Shown: one piece after another, positions 10,867-18,361 of the stretch
Layout: each line of letters begins with the position of its first letter
How positions within the stretch are numbered: position 1 is the stretch's first letter
Assembly: GCF_036227405.1 (NCBI RefSeq)
Contig: NZ_CP109473.1
Span: forward strand, 4,340,001-4,404,000
Direction: 5' to 3'
Length of the DNA stretch: 64,000 nt
DNA from: Streptomyces sp. NBC_01460
GTDB taxonomy: Bacteria; Actinomycetota; Actinomycetes; Streptomycetales; Streptomycetaceae
Translations under genes and position numbers: made by a program
Notes under the pieces: model-generated
The model's database searches: none
Seen by the model: only the letters and a program-made list of their open reading frames with translations
What the model was told of the DNA's origin: nothing

Positions 10867-11052
10867 TCAGCCCCTGTCGGTCGTCGGGTCGGTGTACTGG
10901 GCGCGGAGGCTTCGGGCGGTGGCCGGGTCGTCGACGCGTCGTGCGGCTTCCTCGGCGAGCAGGTGGGCCAGGAAGGGGCGTCCGGCTGCGGCCATCTCAC
11001 GCGCTCCGTCGAGGTAGTCGGCCACGGTCAGGTCGGCGGGATCGTGGGTCAT
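10867..11052 (-). CDS. Small hypothetical protein of the transfer operon
   Basis: 61 residues, acidic and Ala-rich, predicted mostly helical (DYLDGAREMAAAGRPFLAHL). No known domain. Evidence for being a gene is its place in the operon with 18-bp and 5-bp gaps and a GAGAACTGAG ribosome-binding region. Confidence 0.65.
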   Translation of the reverse strand: MTHDPADLTVADYLDGAREMAAAGRPFLAHLLAEEAARRVDDPATARSLRAQYTDPTTDRG

Positions 11053-11070
11053 CTCAGTTCTCCTTTGCGG

Positions 11071-11736
11071 TCAGCTGAGGCGGGCGGCGATGGCGTCGGC
11101 GAGGTGGGGCGGAACGCCGAGGCGGGAGCGGAGGGTGTCGGTGTCGATCGGTGATCCGGTGCGGGTGCGGTACTCGTCGGCGACCTTGCGGGCGTGGTCG
11201 ATCAGCACGGCGGGAACGGGCGTATCCGGGGAGGGGGCCGGTGGCGAGGACAGGGCCGTTGTCGCTGGGGGCTCATCGGCTTGGGATGGGATCGGGGCCG
11301 CGTCAGGCACACGCGTCGGCCCGACGTCCTTTGTCTCCGTGACGGCGGCTGGCGGAGCTGGCTCCGGCTTCCGCGACGAGTGGGCGAGGAGAGTGCCGCC
11401 GAGGAAGGCGAGTGCGGGCCATCCGGCGATGCCGAGCCGGAGCGGGGCCGGCGGATCGGCCAGGTCGAGGAACCCGGCGGTGGCGACGTTGGCGCCGAGC
11501 GAGGCGAACAGGGCGATCAGGAACCAGCACCAGGCCAACCGGGACGGGCCCTCACTGCGCAGCCGACGCCAGGCGGCGACAAGGAGCAGGTCGACGCTGA
11601 CCGGGTAGGCCCATGCCTTCCAGCCGTCCTGTCCGGCCGCGGCGGCGAGGTCGTGCAGGTGGGCGAAGGACAGAGCTCCGGCGATGACCGCCTGGATCAA
11701 CACCGCGTCGATCCGGAGACCGTGCCGGGCGCCCAT
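11071..11736 (-). CDS. DUF2637 / SpdB-like transfer membrane protein
   Basis: 221 residues. The N-terminal 120 residues have four hydrophobic segments (around 10-30, 45-60, 68-90 and 100-117), followed by a Pro-rich linker and a C-terminal helical region (IDHARKVADEY, DTDTLRSRLGVPPHLADAIAARL) that looks like a small winged or DNA-binding helix bundle. This four-helix N-terminus with cytoplasmic tail is the DUF2637 family, often called SpdB in AICEs and thought to work with TraB at the septal membrane. Its ATG shares bases with the upstream gene's stop (TGATG). Confidence 0.85.
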   Translation of the reverse strand: MGARHGLRIDAVLIQAVIAGALSFAHLHDLAAAAGQDGWKAWAYPVSVDLLLVAAWRRLRSEGPSRLAWCWFLIALFASLGANVATAGFLDLADPPAPLRLGIAGWPALAFLGGTLLAHSSRKPEPAPPAAVTETKDVGPTRVPDAAPIPSQADEPPATTALSSPPAPSPDTPVPAVLIDHARKVADEYRTRTGSPIDTDTLRSRLGVPPHLADAIAARLS

Positions 11737-11918
11737 CAGGAGTCCTCAGCGGGGTCGGAGTCGTCCGGGAACGTGCCCGGCGGCTCCGGCAGCGACACGG
11801 CGAGGGACGGGCTGACGACGTCCACGAAGTCGAGGTCGGCGCCGGCCATGTCGGCGTACAGGGCGAGTTGGCCGAGCAGAAGCACGGTCCGGGCGAAGTC
11901 CTCGCAGTCGGGGCACAT
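11736..11918 (-). CDS. Small acidic protein with CPDC motif
   Basis: 60 residues starting MCPDCEDFARTVLLLGQLAL. The acidic tail and CxxC at the start suggest a small soluble accessory protein, function unknown. The start ATG at 11918 has GGGAG seven bases upstream; a longer frame to 11942 lacks a good site. It is coupled to the SpdB-like gene by TGATG. Confidence 0.65.
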   Translation of the reverse strand: MCPDCEDFARTVLLLGQLALYADMAGADLDFVDVVSPSLAVSLPEPPGTFPDDSDPAEDS

Positions 11919-11998
11919 GGCGGTTCTCCCTTCTCTGGGCATGGCAGTGGTAGGGACTCGGCGCGAAGACGGTCACGCCTACCGAGTGGGGGGAGAGA

Positions 11999-13351
11999 TC
12001 AGGCGGTGGCCGGAGAAGCCTTCGCCGATGGCACAAGCTCGGTGGCGGTGCCGGTGGTGGGCCGGAAAGGGGCCAGCTCGGGCAGGTCCGGGGTCCTGTC
12101 GGCGTACCGGTTGCAGAGGTTCACGGCCTGGCGGAGCGAGGTGTGCGGAGCGCGGATGCGGTGCCAGCCGCCGGACGAGTCTCCCGCGATAGCAAGGCCT
12201 CGCAGTTCGGCGGGAATCTGGATGGCGGCGAGGACCGCGTCCGGGGCGATGTCGCCGAAGGCCATGTTGGCGGAGGTCTCGTCGTTGAGACGGTGGGCGG
12301 TGCGGCCGGTGAGTTGGGCGCGGAGCATGGTGATGCCCTTGCCGAGTTCGGAGCCGAAGCGCTGTCCGCAGATTTCGAGGTAGATACCGGCGGCGCGGCC
12401 GAGCTGTGCGAGACGGACCAGGGCGGTGATGATGCGGTCTCGCCGCCTCTCCTCCTCCTTCGTTGCGTACAGGGCGAGTTCGGCCACCTCGTCGACCAGG
12501 ACGACGACCGGGGTCGGGCGGAGCTCCTCAGGCAGGTCCCAGATGTCGGCGGCGATCTCCGCGTCCGGCACATCGACGGTGATGCGCTGCTGGGTACGGA
12601 TGAGGCGGTAGACGTCCGCCATCCGCGCCACGAGTGCATCGAGGAGTTCGGCAGCGGTGTCCGGGCTGTCGGCCAGCGCTGAGAACCTGCTTGCCAGCGG
12701 GAAGAGTTCGACCCCTTGTTTGCAGTCGATGCCGACGAGGGCAACGTCCAGAGGAGCAAGGCCGGCGACCAGGTTGCGTTGGTAGACCGACTTGCCGGAC
12801 TCCGTGGCACCGAGGGTGAGGGCGTGAGGGTTCGCGCGGTAGTCGCGGTAGTGCACCGACCCGTCCTCCCGAAGGGCGACCGGTACCCGCATCGGCCGGG
12901 TCTCCGTCTCAGCAGGCATCTGCACCCGCTTGAGCACGTCGTATCCGGTCATCCGCACCTCGACGACACCGGACCGCACCTCACGCGAGGTCACGCCGAA
13001 CATCGAGAACGAGTGCCGAAGCCGGTCCGAGGCCGCAGCGATGTCGAAGACGTCCTGCCCGGGACGGAGCTTGAGTCGGAGGACCAGGCCGGTGCGAGTC
13101 GGCCACAGTCGTCGGATACGCGGTGGGCGGGGTTCAGGTATCGGCTGGTTGGTGGCCCGAGCCAGAGATAACCGCCAACGCGCCGGCGGAACGGTCAACC
13201 CGCACGCGTCCATGACCGAGCGGTACCGGACCAAGACCCGCAGCGCGGCCAGAGTGACCCCGAAGCCCAGCCAGTACCAGGCGGGCCGCCGCCACCGCAG
13301 GAGACCCGCAGCGGCGACGACCAGCACCAGAGCGACCGTGAAGGCGGTCAT
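11999..13351 (-). CDS. TraB-type FtsK/SpoIIIE DNA translocase (conjugation)
   Basis: The conjugative DNA pump, 450 residues. Two N-terminal membrane segments (about 3-18 and 25-42) anchor it; the motor domain has Walker A GATESGKS at 181-188 and Walker B VVVLVDE at 282-288, with the RecA-like arginine region further on. In Streptomyces a single protein of this class translocates double-stranded DNA from the clt site, without a type IV secretion system. I cannot see a clear C-terminal winged-helix gamma domain beyond the short helical tail. The ATG at 13351 lies 2 bp after the upstream stop, so translation is coupled. Confidence 0.93.
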   Translation of the reverse strand: MTAFTVALVLVVAAAGLLRWRRPAWYWLGFGVTLAALRVLVRYRSVMDACGLTVPPARWRLSLARATNQPIPEPRPPRIRRLWPTRTGLVLRLKLRPGQDVFDIAAASDRLRHSFSMFGVTSREVRSGVVEVRMTGYDVLKRVQMPAETETRPMRVPVALREDGSVHYRDYRANPHALTLGATESGKSVYQRNLVAGLAPLDVALVGIDCKQGVELFPLASRFSALADSPDTAAELLDALVARMADVYRLIRTQQRITVDVPDAEIAADIWDLPEELRPTPVVVLVDEVAELALYATKEEERRRDRIITALVRLAQLGRAAGIYLEICGQRFGSELGKGITMLRAQLTGRTAHRLNDETSANMAFGDIAPDAVLAAIQIPAELRGLAIAGDSSGGWHRIRAPHTSLRQAVNLCNRYADRTPDLPELAPFRPTTGTATELVPSAKASPATA

Positions 13352-13353
13352 GA

Positions 13354-13713
13354 TCAGGCCGCCTTCGACCCTGTGGTGGCGACGTCGGCGAGCGAGGTGA
13401 CCGCGACCGCGCGGAACGCGATGCCGTGCCGCCGCTGGCCGTTGAAGTCGTTCTCCCACGGACGGGCGACCAGGCCGGTGAGCGCGACCGGCGTACCCAT
13501 GGCCAGCTCACCGGTGATCCCGGGCTCCGGAACGGTGACGGACAGGATCTCCACCTCCTCGTTCGCCGCGAACATCACGTCCACGGTCATGAGCTGAGCA
13601 CCGGTCTCCATGTCGGTGGCGATCTCACCGGTGCGGCGGTCACGGACCTTGACCTGCGGAATCTTGGCGACCATCACGACAGCGCTGGAGGTGTCGACGG
13701 GAATCTGACGCAC
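13354..13713 (-). CDS. SCO3933-family putative regulatory protein
   Basis: 119 residues, first gene of the excision-replication-transfer operon. The pattern IPVDTSSAVVMV, VRDRRTGEIATD, LTGLVARPWEN and RHGIAFRA is the widely spread AICE family I know as SCO3933-like. It is predicted to be a beta-rich, perhaps OB-like, single-domain protein; it may act as a regulator or single-strand-binding accessory protein, but no function has been shown to my knowledge. Two operator copies lie immediately upstream. Confidence 0.85.
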   Translation of the reverse strand: MRQIPVDTSSAVVMVAKIPQVKVRDRRTGEIATDMETGAQLMTVDVMFAANEEVEILSVTVPEPGITGELAMGTPVALTGLVARPWENDFNGQRRHGIAFRAVAVTSLADVATTGSKAA

Positions 13714-13748
13714 AGCAGATCACTCCTCTATAGATGCTGAACTCCATC

Positions 13749-13764
13749 ACTCATGTATATGAGT
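13749..13764. promoter_or_regulatory. KorSA-like operator O1
   Basis: ACTCATGTATATGAGT, arms ACTCAT/ATGAGT. First of three related sites around the GntR gene; it lies 35 bp upstream of the transfer operon's first ATG. Confidence 0.7.
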
Positions 13765-13784
13765 GACATGAAGAAGAGTGCCTG

Positions 13785-13800
13785 ACTCCTGTACATGAGT
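13785..13800. promoter_or_regulatory. KorSA-like operator O2
   Basis: ACTCCTGTACATGAGT, same consensus as O1, centre-to-centre distance 36 bp, between the transfer operon and the 3' end of the GntR gene. Confidence 0.7.
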
Positions 13801-13852
13801 CAACCCGCCGCGAAGAAGAACTCACGACGGGTTGCGGGAAGTTGAGCGGACG

Positions 13853-14632
13853 TCAGTCGTCGGCAGGAATCCGATACTCGAAAACGAACTGGTCAGCGGC
13901 CATGAGCGTGTCGCACACCTCGACCACCCGACCCGCGGTCGTACGGGCCTCCCGGATCAGGTGAACCACGGGCGCGCCAGGGCTGAGCGCCAGTTCCGAC
14001 GCCTCCGACTTCGAGGCCGGGCGCGCTTGCAGCGTCTCGACGAACTCCGCGAACTCATGCCCGTGGTCTTCGAGTCGGGCGTAGATGCCACCGCCACCGG
14101 GGTTCTCGGCGAACAGCTCGGGAATCTCCTTCACCACGTCCCAGGGCAGGTACGACGAGGCGGTTTCCACCGGGGTGCCGTTGCGGAAGTAGAGGCGCCG
14201 GCGGGCCAACACCTGCGTACCGGCGGGGACACCCAGCCGCTCGGCGGCGTCCTCGGGCGCGTCCATGGGACCGATGTAGAGGACGCTGACTTTCGCGGTG
14301 GCGCCGGACTGTGCGGACTCCGCGAGGTAGGCGGCCTGGCCACCTTGCCGGAGCGAGCGCCGGAACCGATCGGAGGAGCGGTGCCGTACGGGGGGCCGGT
14401 CCTTCACAATCGAGCCCTTGCCATGCCTGGTCTCGACGAGCCCACTCGCCCGTACCTCGACCATGGCCTTACGGATCGTCCCGCCGGAGACGCCGTAGCG
14501 GTCCACCAGCTCGGATTCGCTCGGCACCATGTCGCCGGCCTTGAGGACCCCTGCCCGGATCTGCTGCACGAGGTCATCAGCGATCTGCACATACCGAGGA
14601 CCGGAACCGGCCCCTCCCGCCGCAGTTCCCAT
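13853..14632 (-). CDS. GntR/HutC-type repressor (KorSA-like)
   Basis: 259-residue transcription factor: winged helix-turn-helix in the first 80 residues (IADDLVQQIRAGVLKAGDMVPSESELVDRYGVS region), then a UTRA-type ligand-binding domain (about 95-250). In pSAM2 the GntR protein KorSA represses the gene controlling replication/transfer; the position next to a Nudix gene and the three shared operators support the same role here. The start ATG at 14632 has GGGAAGGACT upstream; a longer frame from 14671 would overlap operator O3. Confidence 0.9.
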   Translation of the reverse strand: MGTAAGGAGSGPRYVQIADDLVQQIRAGVLKAGDMVPSESELVDRYGVSGGTIRKAMVEVRASGLVETRHGKGSIVKDRPPVRHRSSDRFRRSLRQGGQAAYLAESAQSGATAKVSVLYIGPMDAPEDAAERLGVPAGTQVLARRRLYFRNGTPVETASSYLPWDVVKEIPELFAENPGGGGIYARLEDHGHEFAEFVETLQARPASKSEASELALSPGAPVVHLIREARTTAGRVVEVCDTLMAADQFVFEYRIPADD

Positions 14633-14652
14633 AGTCCTTCCCTGCCTCCTAT

Positions 14653-14668
14653 GCTCCTCTACATGAGT
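14653..14668. promoter_or_regulatory. KorSA-like operator O3 over the Nudix start
   Basis: GCTCCTCTACATGAGT. Only 30 bp separate the divergent GntR and Nudix starts and this site covers the Nudix start codon at 14663, so a bound repressor would block both genes. Confidence 0.65.
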
Positions 14669-15115
14669 CAATCACAGGAAGCGACACCCACTCCCCTGCA
14701 CTCCGTGTCCGTCGCCGGAGTAGTGGTGCGCGAGGACGGCCGCCTCCTGGCGATCCGCCGAGCCGACAACGGCACCTGGGAGCTTCCTGGCGGCATCCTC
14801 GAACTCAACGAGACACCCGAGGCCGGCGTTGCCCGCGAGGTCTGGGAAGAGACAGGCATCCACGTCGAAGTGGACCAGCTCACCGGCGTCTACAAGAACA
14901 CGACCCGAGGCATCGTCGCTCTAGTCTTCCGCTGCAAGCCCTCCGGCGGCACCGAGCGCACCTCAAGCGAGTCGACCGCCGTCTCCTGGCTCACACCCGA
15001 CCAGGTCAGCGAGCGCATGGCAGAGGTCTACGCGGTCCGTCTGCTGGACGCCCTGGACGGCAACGGCCCTCACGTGCGGAGCCACGACGGCAAGCAGCTC
15101 ACCTCAGCGGGATAA
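14663..15115 (+). CDS. Nudix hydrolase, Pif-like (transfer immunity)
   Basis: 150-residue Nudix protein with a complete Nudix box: GGILELNETPEAGV followed by AREVWEETGI (pattern G-x5-E-x7-RE-U-x-EE-x-G-U). Nudix enzymes hydrolyse nucleoside diphosphate-linked compounds. In pSAM2, Pif, a Nudix protein, prevents transfer between cells that both carry the element; gene position beside the GntR repressor makes the same job likely here. Start could be ATG 14663 or ATG 14651 (adds MLLY); neither has a Shine-Dalgarno sequence, so it may be leaderless. Confidence 0.85.
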   Translation: MSQSQEATPTPLHSVSVAGVVVREDGRLLAIRRADNGTWELPGGILELNETPEAGVAREVWEETGIHVEVDQLTGVYKNTTRGIVALVFRCKPSGGTERTSSESTAVSWLTPDQVSERMAEVYAVRLLDALDGNGPHVRSHDGKQLTSAG

Positions 15116-15387
15116 GACTTTCTCTACTTCATCAAGGCGGCTCGCTCCGCTCGCCGCGCGCTCCCCGGCTCACCGCCGGGGCCTGACGCTCCTGCCTTCG
15201 GCCCGCTCTGGCCCCGGCTACGCCGGTCGCGCGGCTGGAGCGAGCACCATGGTGGGGAAGAAGCCCACTCTGGCTGGGGCAGTCGGCTCCACTGCGTCAC
15301 AATGATGCCTCCGGCGGGGGCGCTCAGACTCCGGGATGGACGGGGCGCCGTTCGCGAGTGCCGGCCGGAGCGGGGCGAGCGTCGTGA

Positions 15388-15539
15388 AGCTCCCATCCCG
15401 ACCACCTTCGACCCAGGCAGAGCCGAGCAGTCGCGGCCCAGGGCGTCAAGGTCGTTCGTACAGTGGCGCGCTCCACCTTGACGCCCTGAACCACGACCGC
15501 TCCACGGTGTGTGGGTCGAAGGCGGACGGGATGGGAGCT
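15388..15539. repeat. 152-bp imperfect palindrome
   Basis: Outer arms 15388-15415 and 15512-15539 match over 28 bp with two mismatches; inner arms 15439-15452 and 15475-15488 are a perfect 14 bp (CAGGGCGTCAAGGT and complement) around a 22-nt loop. The middle parts also pair partly. The whole can fold as one long hairpin or cruciform. No coding frame explains it. Possible roles are single-strand origin, transfer locus or structured RNA. Confidence 0.75.
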
Positions 15540-15616
15540 ACGGGTGTTGGTCAACAGATCCAGGGCAGTTGCCCGGAAGCTCATCGCGGCCCTCGAAGAA
15601 CCGTTCCCGAGCAGAG

Positions 15617-15650
15617 AATGCTGGGCCCTACATTTGCAGGGCCCAGCATT
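15617..15650. terminator. Terminator-like hairpin
   Basis: Perfect 13-bp arms (AATGCTGGGCCCT and complement) with an 8-nt loop, located just past the 3' end of the minus-strand membrane-protein gene at 15696. Confidence 0.7.
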
Positions 15651-15695
15651 GATGGCACACGTACCTGAGAAGGGGCTGGGGGTTGCGCTCCGAGG

Positions 15696-16067
15696 TCAGG
15701 CCTCGTTGCGTCGGTTGCCCAGGAACACGTAGACGATCGGGATGACCGCCAGGATCAGCGCCAGAGCAAACTTCGCGCTCCAGTGCATCTCCAGGTTCGC
15801 AATGGCCTGAAGCAGGATGATCGGTCCAGCGGTGGAGCTCACCATTCCCAACAATATGGGGGAGATGGCGATCAACTGATCGGCGTTCTCGGGAGGGACT
15901 TCGATCCCAGCCTCCGCGCCTAGCCTCTCGATCTTGAAAGTCACCGATGCGCCCATCGTGGGCGCCTCCAGCTCCTCCTCCTGGCTAGTCCTGATGCGAA
16001 CCTCGGATCGTTCCGAGGGCTGTTCCTCGTCTTCCGGCAACTCTGCCGGGATGACGCCATCCGACAC
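15696..16067 (-). CDS. Hypothetical two-helix membrane protein
   Basis: 123 residues from GTG at 16067. An acidic N-terminal cytoplasmic segment (about 1-65, rich in Glu) precedes two hydrophobic helices (about 67-88 and 98-115: FALALILAVIPIVYVFLG) and a short basic tail. I recognise no family. The G+C bias and codon pattern are like the neighbours. It could be an accessory or superinfection-type membrane protein; that is speculation. Confidence 0.6.
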   Translation of the reverse strand: MSDGVIPAELPEDEEQPSERSEVRIRTSQEEELEAPTMGASVTFKIERLGAEAGIEVPPENADQLIAISPILLGMVSSTAGPIILLQAIANLEMHWSAKFALALILAVIPIVYVFLGNRRNEA

Positions 16068-16283
16068 GGGTGGTGGATCCTTTCGTCCCTTAGGGCAAAC
16101 CGAGCATCAGGTTCGCGCTCGGTGGACGCAGCGGATCAGAGGGCATGGCCCACTAGATCAGCCACGATCGCCGCGGGACTCACCACGTGATCGAGGAGGG
16201 TTGCCCGTCTAGGGCGAACCCCCCTGGAGATCGACGGTGAGTGCAGGCGATGTAACCAACATTTGCTACCCCCAGTAGCGAAT

Positions 16284-16383
16284 GAGCTCGGTGGATCCGA
16301 GCTCCGTCGACAGCGCCTCAGCGAGCTCGGCGTATCCGAGCTGCCAACGACGAGCTGCCAGCGAGCCCGGTGGATCCGAGCTC
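16284..16383. repeat. Three 21-bp inverted repeats at 39/40-bp spacing
   Basis: Copies at 16284-16304, 16323-16343 and 16363-16383 share the form GAGCTCGG-nnnATCC-GAGCT, each itself an inverted repeat with GAGC arms. Start-to-start distances are 39 and 40 bp, about four helical turns, so all face the same side of the DNA. This looks like an operator or iteron cluster. Confidence 0.7.
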
Positions 16384-16439
16384 TGCTTGCGGCGAGCATA
16401 CTCCCGTCGCGACCCGCACTGCACCCGTAACCCAAAGTT

Positions 16440-16470
16440 TTGGTGCGTTTAACGCACCAATCTGGTGCGT
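16440..16470. promoter_or_regulatory. Palindromic operator before the RHH gene
   Basis: 16440-16460 is palindromic apart from its central base (arms TTGGTGCGTT / AACGCACCAA); a further half site TGGTGCGT is at 16463-16470. It lies about 60 bp upstream of a ribbon-helix-helix gene and is a likely autoregulatory site. Confidence 0.65.
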
Positions 16471-16529
16471 GATTGATTGGCGCATGCGATGATGGAGGTC
16501 ACCCGGGGGGCAGACAGAAGGCCAGGGAT

Positions 16530-16832
16530 GTGATCTCTGAGGTCAAATGGGACGAAAAAGAGCAGCCGGGGGACCTTACAGAGAGGATGGTGCACGTGAC
16601 TCGTTCAAGCGGCCTGCAAGCCGTGCGCGAGAGCGAGCGCTTTACCGTGACCCTCATCGCAGCAGCTGTTCAAGCGGTCGCCACGTTGATGAGGACTACC
16701 GGCCTGTCCAAGACGGACGCCATCAACCGCTCGGTGCAGGTGTATGGCTTCCTTGCCGAACAGATGGAGGATGGCAAGGAAGTGCTCCTACGAGACGAGC
16801 AGGGCAACTTGGAACGCGTTCACATCGTGTGA
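16530..16832 (+). CDS. Ribbon-helix-helix (CopG/MetJ-like) DNA-binding protein
   Basis: About 100 residues from GTG at 16530 (ATG 16587 and TTG 16473 are in-frame alternatives). The C-terminal half has the RHH pattern: strand RFTVTLIAAAV, helix AVATLMRTTGLSKTDAINRS, helix VQVYGFLAEQMEDG, then an EVLLRDEQGNLERV tail, as in small Streptomyces RHH proteins. It would dimerise and bind the palindromes upstream. No toxin partner is visible next to it. Confidence 0.7.
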   Translation: MISEVKWDEKEQPGDLTERMVHVTRSSGLQAVRESERFTVTLIAAAVQAVATLMRTTGLSKTDAINRSVQVYGFLAEQMEDGKEVLLRDEQGNLERVHIV

Positions 16833-17164
16833 CCGCAGACAGGCGGGCCCGGGTGACCACATGGCGCCCGGGCCTATCTACATCTCCGGCCGAAAGAACG
16901 CTCATCAGTCGTGGCGTGTGGTTAGAGCTGAGAATCAGAAGACAGCCGTCCGTGCCAGAACCGTGCCACAAGGGTCGGTAAACAGCGGTCGACGACAGAG
17001 GCTGACAGCGGACTGCCCAGGCGTGCCACCCTCTGCTCGCGCAGACCAGAGGCCCGTTCGAGCCTCGATCACCCATGATTCCCAAGCTCCGTAACAACGC
17101 GGGCTACAGCCGTGAGTCATAACTGCCGGGCGGCCGACGGGCGAAGGTTCTAGCCTCTCCTGTC
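16833..17164. other. Intergenic region
   Basis: About 330 bp downstream of the RHH gene. No supported ORF, RNA or clear repeat; it probably carries the promoter of the gene at 17165. Confidence 0.4.
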
Positions 17165-17644
17165 ATGGAGTGGATACCGCTGGTCAGTACGGCACTTGGT
17201 GCGGCAATCGGGGTTGGCTCCACCTTGTTGGCCGATCGGGCCAGGTGGCGCAGGGATCGTGCCGGCCAGGACCTCGATGTGCGAAGGCAGTTGTATGCCG
17301 ACTACACCGCTGCGCTCTCACGGATCCGCACAGCGCTCAATGAGTGCGCCCAGGAGGACATCCCAACCGCCGAGCGAACGCGAAAAGTCCGTGAAGTGTT
17401 CCTGACGCCTGGCGCGTACGAGATCCGTCATCAGTTGGCCATCGTCGCACCACCGGAGATCGTGGACGCCGCACGATCAGCCTTCGTGGTCCTGAGGGAT
17501 ACCCGAGACCTGCTCGCGGCAGGTGCCTCGGTCGACGACGCGGCATATGCGGATTTGGAGGAGAGGTTCGATGCCGCCGTAGCCGCGCTCCGCACCCTCA
17601 TGCGCCTTGATCTTGGGGCTGCCAAGTCGATCACGGAACGATGA
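17165..17644 (+). CDS. Hypothetical N-anchored protein
   Basis: 159 residues. A single N-terminal hydrophobic segment (WIPLVSTALGAAIGVGSTLL, about 3-22) is followed by a basic stop (ADRARWRRDR) and a long alpha-helical cytoplasmic part. This resembles the many small membrane-anchored helical proteins in Streptomyces accessory regions; no function known. ATG at 17165 follows CTAGCCTCTCCTGTC; no strong ribosome-binding site. Confidence 0.65.
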   Translation: MEWIPLVSTALGAAIGVGSTLLADRARWRRDRAGQDLDVRRQLYADYTAALSRIRTALNECAQEDIPTAERTRKVREVFLTPGAYEIRHQLAIVAPPEIVDAARSAFVVLRDTRDLLAAGASVDDAAYADLEERFDAAVAALRTLMRLDLGAAKSITER

Positions 17645-18052
17645 CCCGCAGCCCGGCGGGGCGGTAGCCCGTAGCCCGTAGCCGCGGAAGGCTGGCGCCA
17701 GATGCGCACCAGTTGGTACAGCGAACCGCGGTCAATGACAACTGCCTTGTGTCGTGCCCCGGGTTGTTGAGGAGCTGGCGCCAGATCTCTGGCGGCAGCA
17801 ACGGGGCGAGTGTCTAACTGCGTGACAACGCCCACGAACAACGGCGAACAAGCTTGAACGTCTACCGACTATCAGCGCAGGTAAGAGGCACCCCATCCCA
17901 AGGCACCACCCCCACCCAAGTTGCTTCGGGACGAAGCGGTCCTCAGACGTCCAAGGTCGACGGAAGTCGCCGAATAGGGCCAGAGGCCCATGGCATCTGA
18001 TCTGGTCAGATGCCATGGGCCTCTCTTGCTGTGCTGGTCGGCGGGCCGTAGA
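17645..18052. other. Intergenic region with hairpin
   Basis: About 400 bp between convergent genes. The only structure I can support is the strong hairpin at 17982-18024. Confidence 0.5.
17982..18024. terminator. Bidirectional terminator hairpin
   Basis: Perfect 19-bp arms (AGAGGCCCATGGCATCTGA and complement) with a 5-nt loop, between the convergent genes ending at 17644 and 18053. Confidence 0.8.
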
Positions 18053-18361
18053 TCAATAGGCGGACTCACGCGGATCGCTTGTTGGCTGGCGGCGACCGCG
18101 GCTCGTTGCGACGCGGAAGATGTCCCGCAGAGCCCCGGTCAGCTCTCTGACCAGGCACCGCATCTCGTCATGGGACGTGTCCTCGTTGTCGAGAGCTTCT
18201 GAGGCCTCGTCCAACAGTTCGCGGGCCGTGCCGAGTTGGGCCGCTTCGATGTCGTCTGCGAGCCGGGACATGTAGCCGTCCGGGTCGTCAGTGCTCAGGT
18301 AGCAGGGCTTGTCCCCGGGGCCCGACCACGGGAGGAGCCGAAGTTCGTTCGGTGTTGTCAT
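18053..18361 (-). CDS. Hypothetical protein coupled to GntR gene
   Basis: 102 residues, starting MTTPNELRLLPWSGPGDKPC and then mostly acidic helices (SRLADDIEAAQLGTARELL). I know this family as the frequent downstream partner of GntR genes in Streptomyces, without a known function. Its ATG overlaps the GntR stop by 4 bp. Confidence 0.8.
   Translation of the reverse strand: MTTPNELRLLPWSGPGDKPCYLSTDDPDGYMSRLADDIEAAQLGTARELLDEASEALDNEDTSHDEMRCLVRELTGALRDIFRVATSRGRRQPTSDPRESAY

Larger units (their letters stand above)
15116..15695. other. Non-coding region with long palindrome and terminator
   Basis: 580 bp without a credible gene. It contains a 152-bp imperfect palindrome (15388-15539) and a terminator-like hairpin (15617-15650). 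Conjugation (clt) or replication signals could be here; this is inference from position. Confidence 0.5.
16068..16529. promoter_or_regulatory. Regulatory region with repeat array
   Basis: About 460 bp without a gene between the divergent genes at 15696 and 16530. It holds three 21-bp inverted repeats (16284-16383) and a 21-bp palindrome with an extra half site (16440-16470). Confidence 0.6.

Noticed and set aside
11999..13459. Longer translocase start at 13459
   Set aside because: The added residues are Arg-rich shadow sequence of the upstream gene; the ATG at 13351 directly follows that gene's stop and opens with a membrane helix.
15118..15668. ORFs in the region with the 152-bp palindrome
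   Set aside because: They lack start sites and known products, and the long inverted repeat explains the sequence better.
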